A DNA stretch of 64,000 nucleotides from Chrysemys picta bellii (lineage: Eukaryota > Chordata > Testudines > Emydidae). Position numbers and translations under genes: made by a program. Positions 58,825-64,000 of the stretch are shown piece after piece. The notes under the pieces were generated by a model. It saw only the letters and a program-made list of their open reading frames with translations, was not told the origin of the DNA and did no database searches. Numbering within the stretch: position 1 is the first letter of the stretch; each line of letters begins with the position of its first letter. The stretch covers positions 25,332,998-25,396,997 of the forward strand of contig NC_088791.1 of NCBI RefSeq assembly GCF_011386835.1, given 5' to 3'.

Positions 58825-59033
58825 AAAAGAACAGGAGTACTTGTGGCACCTTAGAGACTAACAAATTTATTAGAGCATAAGCTTTCGTGGACTACAGCCC
58901 ACTTCTTCGGATGCATACCGAAGTGGGCTGTAGTCCACGAAAGCTTATGCTCTAATAAATTTGTTAGTCTCTAAGGTGCCACAAGTACTCCTGTTCTTTT
59001 TGAGGATACAGACTAACACGGCTGCTACTCTGA
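58825..59033. mobile_element. Penelope-like end inserted as a perfect palindrome
   Basis: 58825-58905 and 58920-59000 are exact reverse complements over 81 bp, with a 14-bp loop. The right arm is followed by acagactaacacggctgctac, the usual end of these elements. The insertion is flanked by an exact 12-bp duplication, aaagtgagcact (58813-58824 and 59034-59045). It lies inside the fold-back hAT element. Confidence 0.85.
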
Positions 59034-59211
59034 AAAGTGAGCACTGTGCACTTTGTATTGCATTGAAATTGAAATCAATATTGAAAATGTAGAAAAACAT
59101 CTGAAAATATTTAATAAATTTCAATTGGTATTCTATAGTTATAAGTGCGATTAATCACAATTAATTTTTTTTAGTTAATTGCGTGAGTTGACCGATTAAT
59201 TGACAGCCTTA

Positions 59212-60426
59212 TTAAAAACAAGGGAAATTCACTAATAAAAAGCTTTGTTAAAGGGGTGTTAAGGCTGCTTAGCAGTGCCTCATATCCTTCCAGAATGTGG
59301 AAGTTGGAAGCCAAAGAAAAGCTCTAAGAATCAGGAACAGCATGCAACCAGACAAAATACAAGTTCGAAAACCAACTATTGTCATGCTTCCTATACCACA
59401 ATGGACCCAAACTTCAGACAGAGGAAGTAAAAAACCCAAAAATATGGCATAGGGAAGTAGGTATGTGTCTTATACACCCACATGTGGCTCGTAGCAACAG
59501 AAGAGAGAGTGGGGGTTGGTTTTTGTATTTTCTTTCTTAGTTAAATAAAACAAATTATAGATTAGCAAGGAGCTTGAAGGCAGGTTTAATACCTGAAACC
59601 ACTTAGTTCTTTAAAATTGTCTAGATTTAATGTTGGTGTCCCTGCAGGTACCATTTTAAACATTACTATACATTTCCAGACTGCCCTATGCTGAAAGCTA
59701 CTTTGGCAACCATGAGTGAGCTCAAGGGATTGACTTATCTGTCAGGGTAGGGACAACCTTCCCTCCACTTTCAAGGTGGCAAAGAAGGGAATGGAGGTTG
59801 GCTTCTTTTGGGGAGGTACTATCAGTAGTATTGAGAATGGCAGCCAAACCCATTAACACAAGTATGGAATTACATCTGATTTTTGATTGTTTAAACATAC
59901 CATGAAGTACTAGTAGGTTCCTACACTTTATTTTTAAACAGATACTTGTTTCCCCTTACCCCAAAATGACACAGAAGAGTACTGAATGTTTCACTGTCTA
60001 TCTTGGGTACTTTGTATAATGGCCCCCATTACTGTAGTATCTGAGCATATTTCAACCTAATCTATTTGTGCAAGACAGTATCTCAGAAACTAAGATAAGA
60101 GAAAGGTTCTTTGATTGGTCTTCTATGGGGGATTATGCCCAGCTCTGGCTGTTCAGTGAAGCCCAAATAGCAGATGCTATCAATATATTTCACTCTACCT
60201 CTCCTGCTAAGGAAGATGCAAGAGTGGCAAACACACTTGTGCAATCTTCCACTTCTGCTGTACATGCTTTGTAGAGATAGTGGTGAGAAAGAGAGAAGTC
60301 ATTTCTCTTACATGCAGTTTTTAAACAGTCACAGATGATTCTTAGCCACACTTGGGTGTGCTTAATTGTATACATTGTATAGTGCACAATGCAAACATAG
60401 ACCCCCACCAATGAGCTTGCAGTTTA
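59212..60426. other. Upstream or intron DNA, nothing assigned
   Basis: No recognisable exon, RNA gene or repeat end. The open frames at 60068-60274 and on the other strand are short and unrecognised. Confidence 0.5.
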
Positions 60427-60674
60427 AGGCTATGTCTTCACTACCGAATATGTTGACAAAATTTATGTCGCTCAGGTGTGAATATTCCACTCCCTGAACA
60501 CCACAAATTACGCCAACATAGCACTAATATGCATAACGCTATGTCAGCAGGAGAGCTTCTCCCGCTGACATAGCTTATGCTGCTCACATGGGTGGTTTTT
60601 TTATGCTGACAGGAGAATGCTCTCCTGTTGGCATAGAGGGTCTTCACCACGTGCCTTATAAGCATAGACCTACC
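60427..60674. mobile_element. PIF/Harbinger-type MITE with TTA flanks
   Basis: The ends are aggctatgtcttcactacc and agcatagacctacc, flanked by TTA at 60424-60426 and 60675-60677. Internal inverted blocks (tatgtcagcaggagagc and gctctcctgttggcata) are like those in the element at 567-847, so the two belong to one family. Confidence 0.82.
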
Positions 60675-60878
60675 TTAAGGCAGAAGTACTCAGTAAGTGG
60701 ACAGCAGGCCAAATCCAGACTGCCACATGATTTTAAACAGACCATGAAATCTTTTTTATTTACTTATTATCATTACTGTTATTGCAGTGTGAAAAATGCC
60801 TCTCTGGAGTCTGGACCTGGACTATACCTTGACCAAGAAATTTGGACCCTGACAAAAAATAATTGACTTCCCCTGATA

Positions 60879-61030
60879 TAAGGTCTTGTCTACACAAGAA
60901 ACTTGCACATGTTTAAACTGATTCTGAAATAGATTTTAGTTAAACCAGTGCAAACCCATCTCACACGTCTCATAATCACAGTCCTGTTGTCCCCCTGAAG
61001 TCCATGACCTTATCTTCACTAGGAAAAATA
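60879..61030. mobile_element. Harbinger-like terminal fragments
   Basis: aaggtcttgtctacacaagaaac at 60881 and the inverted tgaccttatcttcactagg at 61006 are related ends. The intervening part (ttagttaaaccagtgcaaac) fits the same type. No target duplication is evident. Confidence 0.4.
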
Positions 61031-62829
61031 ATGGTGTATTTAACACATTGGCTAACGAATGTGAAAATATACCCCCCAACCACCCAATACAGAACTGGTT
61101 CATCAGGTTAGTTAATCCTTCACCAATCACTAGAAAGAACTCTCTGTTCAGTTTTGGAGGCAACAAGTATACATACATACATACAAATAAAACCCCTAAG
61201 ATTACTAAAACTGAAATATACTAGCAATAATCCCCATTTCTTTCATTAGAAATCTAAGCATGACAGGAAGTGAAAGGGACTGTATACAAAGTTTTAATCA
61301 CATGCTGGAGTGATTATACCATTTATGCACATAGCTGCAGTTATCTCAGAACTATATTTGTCCCCAGGCCCTACAAGAAGGCATAAGGCTACTGTTGCTA
61401 TGTGAGGTTTAGGGTCAAGGAAGCACCTGCTGGCAGCATGACCCTCAACAGGACCAGAGAGAAAGGTCCTCTCATCTTAACAAGACTCAAAAAAAAGTAC
61501 TGGAACAGCCAAGCAGGGTAGGAATTAGTCTACTTTCTCTGACCTCCACACCTATGGGCAGGAGCGGGACGGACAAAAGAGAAGCAAAGTGCTGAATGAA
61601 ATTCCTCACCAGATCTTGAATGGAAAGCGGTGGAGATCCTCACATACCATCTCCCAACTACAGAAAATAGCAAGGAGAAGCAGCGGGCCTGGAGATCAGA
61701 GTCATCCCTTGATCTCTCCTTGGGACAAGGAGGGTGGGAACACCTCCAAACAGAGAATATGAGCTGAGCAAAGAGGAAGTAGCACAGACAGGAAGGGAAA
61801 CTGAAAACAGCTCATATTCCTCTGCTGAAAGACCCTTAAAATACACCAACTAGAGTGCAGAAGTAGTTTTCTTATTTTTTAAAGGCATTAAAGTTTCTGG
61901 GCTTTACTGAGAGGCTGTACGATTAGAGAACTGGGTACTTTAAAGTTAGTCTTCTTTAATCTTTCAAATTGACAGCCTCCCTTTAAGAAAGGAAGATTTT
62001 CTTAAAGCTCCCTGCATTCTTACACTGGTCTTATTCTTCACTAAAGTTACCTTTAGAAACAGCTTAACAATGCAGAACAAGTTTTTTTTTTTTTTTTTTT
62101 TTTTTTTACACTGCATACATGTTAGTTTTAATCAAGCATTGTGCTTCACTTTTACTCTGAAAGCAAATCTTGCACGTTACTTAATAGCCCAAGTTCCTGT
62201 ATGGAAGATCCTTGAATCCCACTATAATCATATGGGTCACTATCTTACTACATATGAAAAAGCAACATTAAAAAGAAAGTTATTTAGGTTGCAAAATCAA
62301 ATTTCTGAAATTTAGAAATGCCAAATTTAAGATTGTGTTCAGGATTAATCCTGGCCCTCTTGTGTGCCCTTCCAATGCACTGAATGAGACAGGGATCCCG
62401 TGGTAAAAAGTAGCATATGATCATGCAACTAAAGACCGCATTGTAATGCATATTATGCACAATGGGGCCAAATCAATGTTGCACAGAATCTTAAATCAGG
62501 CATTTCTTAACTTTTCAACTTAAGTGTTCTTTAAGTTGATTTTTACTTCCCCAAGAGAGCAAGTAAGAGTGCCTCTAAGGCATAGTGCATAAGCAGTTTG
62601 ATGAAAAGATTACACAGCAATCTAAAGCCAAGTACATTCCGATATCAATTCTGTTTTACTATTCTGAATCAAAGCAAGATGAACAGTTAAACTATAAAAG
62701 GCTTAAATTCCAAGTTAAACTTGATTTTTATTTAAAAAATTCAAATTTCAAACATGGAAAATGTAGGGCCCACTCAAGGATATGCCACTGGCATTCACAC
62801 TCACTGAACACGCATCAAAAAGCTAAAGG
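61031..62829. other. Upstream or intron DNA with (T)26
   Basis: A (T)26 run lies at 62082-62107. Otherwise AT-rich sequence without supported features. The open frames at 62070 and 62585 are low-complexity. Confidence 0.5.
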
Positions 62830-64000
62830 TATGTGTTCACTGCAGAGTCAACTTGGATGACCAGCACCGAGGTTAGCTTAGCTCAGGTATGAGTAGACAC
62901 GCTGCAAACCATTCCCATGTTAGTGTCTTCACCAGTGCGCATTCAATGATGTGTGTTGGTAGGACTCCTGAGAGCGTATCTCATTGTTCTTTACACTGTA
63001 GAAAACTCAGCCACTCTATGCTTCCTTCCCAGTGAGTTGTGGGAAAACTTGTATGTCATTCCTGGCACACGGAAAGGGGAGGGGGAAATTGTGAAAAGGT
63101 TTTGGAGGACTATCAGCACCCAAGTCATGTAGCCTGTGTCCTCACAACACACGGGATAAGTTACCAATCAGACTGAAAGCAGCACTGAGCTCTATCCTAT
63201 GCCCCCAGCTAGCCTGGCCTGAAAGCACCACTAAAGTGCTCCCCACTGAAGTTCAATGCCCTGTAACACACACTGTAGCTGACAGTCATTGTAGGACCCT
63301 ATCTATTCTTCTCTGCATATTCTCAGTCTAAAGATCTGAGATATCTCCTCTGCAGATATGGAGAAATAACTCTATTTTGTTTTGCACATTAAGAATAGCC
63401 ACATGCCCAAGCCGCCCGTATAGCTTGCAAGCTTCTTCCACTCCTACAGCGCTTTTGTGGGGTTGGGGGGAAAATCATCCTGGTAAATAACTTCACAGCA
63501 TATCTTGCTGGTCTGCCCTTTGCCTTTCTGAATAAAACCACTTTCTACCTCCTAGTCATACACCTTAGCATAAGGTCATTGAGAATGAGGACAGCCTAGA
63601 TGTGGAGGGAATTACAATCCAGCTCACCTCCCAAGAACCCCATAACCCCTCTCTTTACACCTATGACATCATAACAGCACTTCCAGCACACAAACAAACC
63701 TGGAGCCACCCTCACCCCTAACAGCATGGAAGCAGACAGTACACTGAAATCCAAATACATGCTGACCACTTAGATCTCTGAATTTCTTCCAAGAATGGGA
63801 AGTGTCGCGGTAAGATCACAGACCTGCTTAAATCATGGTGCTTGTTGTTCATATCCCAAACAAAGTAAGCTAAGGTTCCCCCCAACCTTTCCCCCCCAAC
63901 TCCCAAAGCCATAGCACCTGCAACAGCCAGACAATCAAGGACAAAGTCTCTATATACTACTGACAGGCTGGTCAATCTGAGGGGGAGAAAGACGGCGACT
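62830..64000. other. Window end, possible decayed MITE, no exon 1
   Basis: ggtatgtgttcactgcagag at 62828 looks like a Harbinger-type end (compare cagtgtagacatacc), but its partner is not clear. I looked here for the GC-rich, Pro/Ser/basic first exon of the RSBN1-family gene and did not find it, so it should lie further along. The minus-strand frame 63975-63718 is unrecognised. Confidence 0.4.

Larger units (their letters stand above)
57360..59211. mobile_element. Fold-back hAT transposon with duplicated, inverted 3' ends
   Basis: The terminal inverted repeats tagggctgtcacatgatg and taattgacagcctta are flanked by ttaaaaaa and ttaaaaac (7 of 8). The inverted similarity does not stop at the termini: 57360-57900 and 58380-59211 (minus an insertion) correspond along their whole length, for example caagtccacctagtcctac at 57671 against agtaggactgagtggacttg at 58599. 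Each arm carries the hAT C-terminal coding part. A Penelope-derived insertion sits at 58825-59033, and an 18-base C run at 58309-58326. Confidence 0.85.

Noticed and set aside
63718..64000. Candidate first exon of the RSBN1-family gene at the window end
   Set aside because: The frame lacks the basic, Pro/Ser/His-rich N-terminal composition expected of the family, and no donor in the phase required by exon 2 was identified.

Overview
The window is vertebrate nuclear DNA and almost certainly comes from a turtle, most likely a cryptodire; a crocodilian is a weaker alternative. It has one intron-rich protein gene on the minus strand, and nearly all the rest is interspersed repeats. The lineage call rests on the repeat mix: CR1 LINEs, a tRNA-derived SINE with A and B boxes of the turtle type, PIF/Harbinger, hAT and mariner non-autonomous elements, Penelope-like elements, and a DIRS-like element.

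The gene is a member of the round spermatid basic protein 1 family, most likely RSBN1L. Six coding exons can be placed, read from high to low coordinates: 52119-51476, 27951-27814, 26478-26336, 25171-25004, 7762-7654 and 7566-6910 (stop codon). All five introns between them have GT..AG ends, and exon phases agree at every junction. Together the exons give about 619 codons. The first exon with the start codon and promoter was not found and should lie beyond position 64000. A 3' UTR follows to a poly(A) signal at 6467-6472.

The introns and flanks hold layered transposons. 0.2-6.2 kb: a Penelope-like fragment, an old CR1 and hAT elements nested in each other. 9.3-13.4 kb: a partial hAT MITE, a CR1 and a Harbinger-type MITE. 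15.6-21.7 kb: a decayed DIRS-like retrotransposon with inverted terminal repeats, itself hit by three younger elements. 21.8-24.3 kb: a SINE, a GC-rich hAT fragment with a minisatellite, and a MITE. 28.6-32.9 kb: a PIF/Harbinger transposon with remnants of both of its proteins in convergent orientation. 33.2-34.6 kb: a CR1 3' end and a palindromic mariner-type MITE. 41-46 kb: a CR1, MITEs, a probable solo LTR and a hAT element. 52.7-56.1 kb: a Penelope-like element carrying two dated insertions, then hAT and Harbinger elements. 57.4-59.2 kb: a fold-back hAT element with two inverted copies of the transposase C-terminus, containing a Penelope-derived perfect palindrome.

The most unusual structures are the fold-back hAT at 57.4-59.2 kb, the 81-bp perfect palindrome inside it, and a hammerhead-ribozyme-like motif in two Penelope-like ends. 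No non-coding RNA gene, CRISPR array or prokaryotic feature was seen. Long stretches of intron have no structure I can assign, and these are listed as such.
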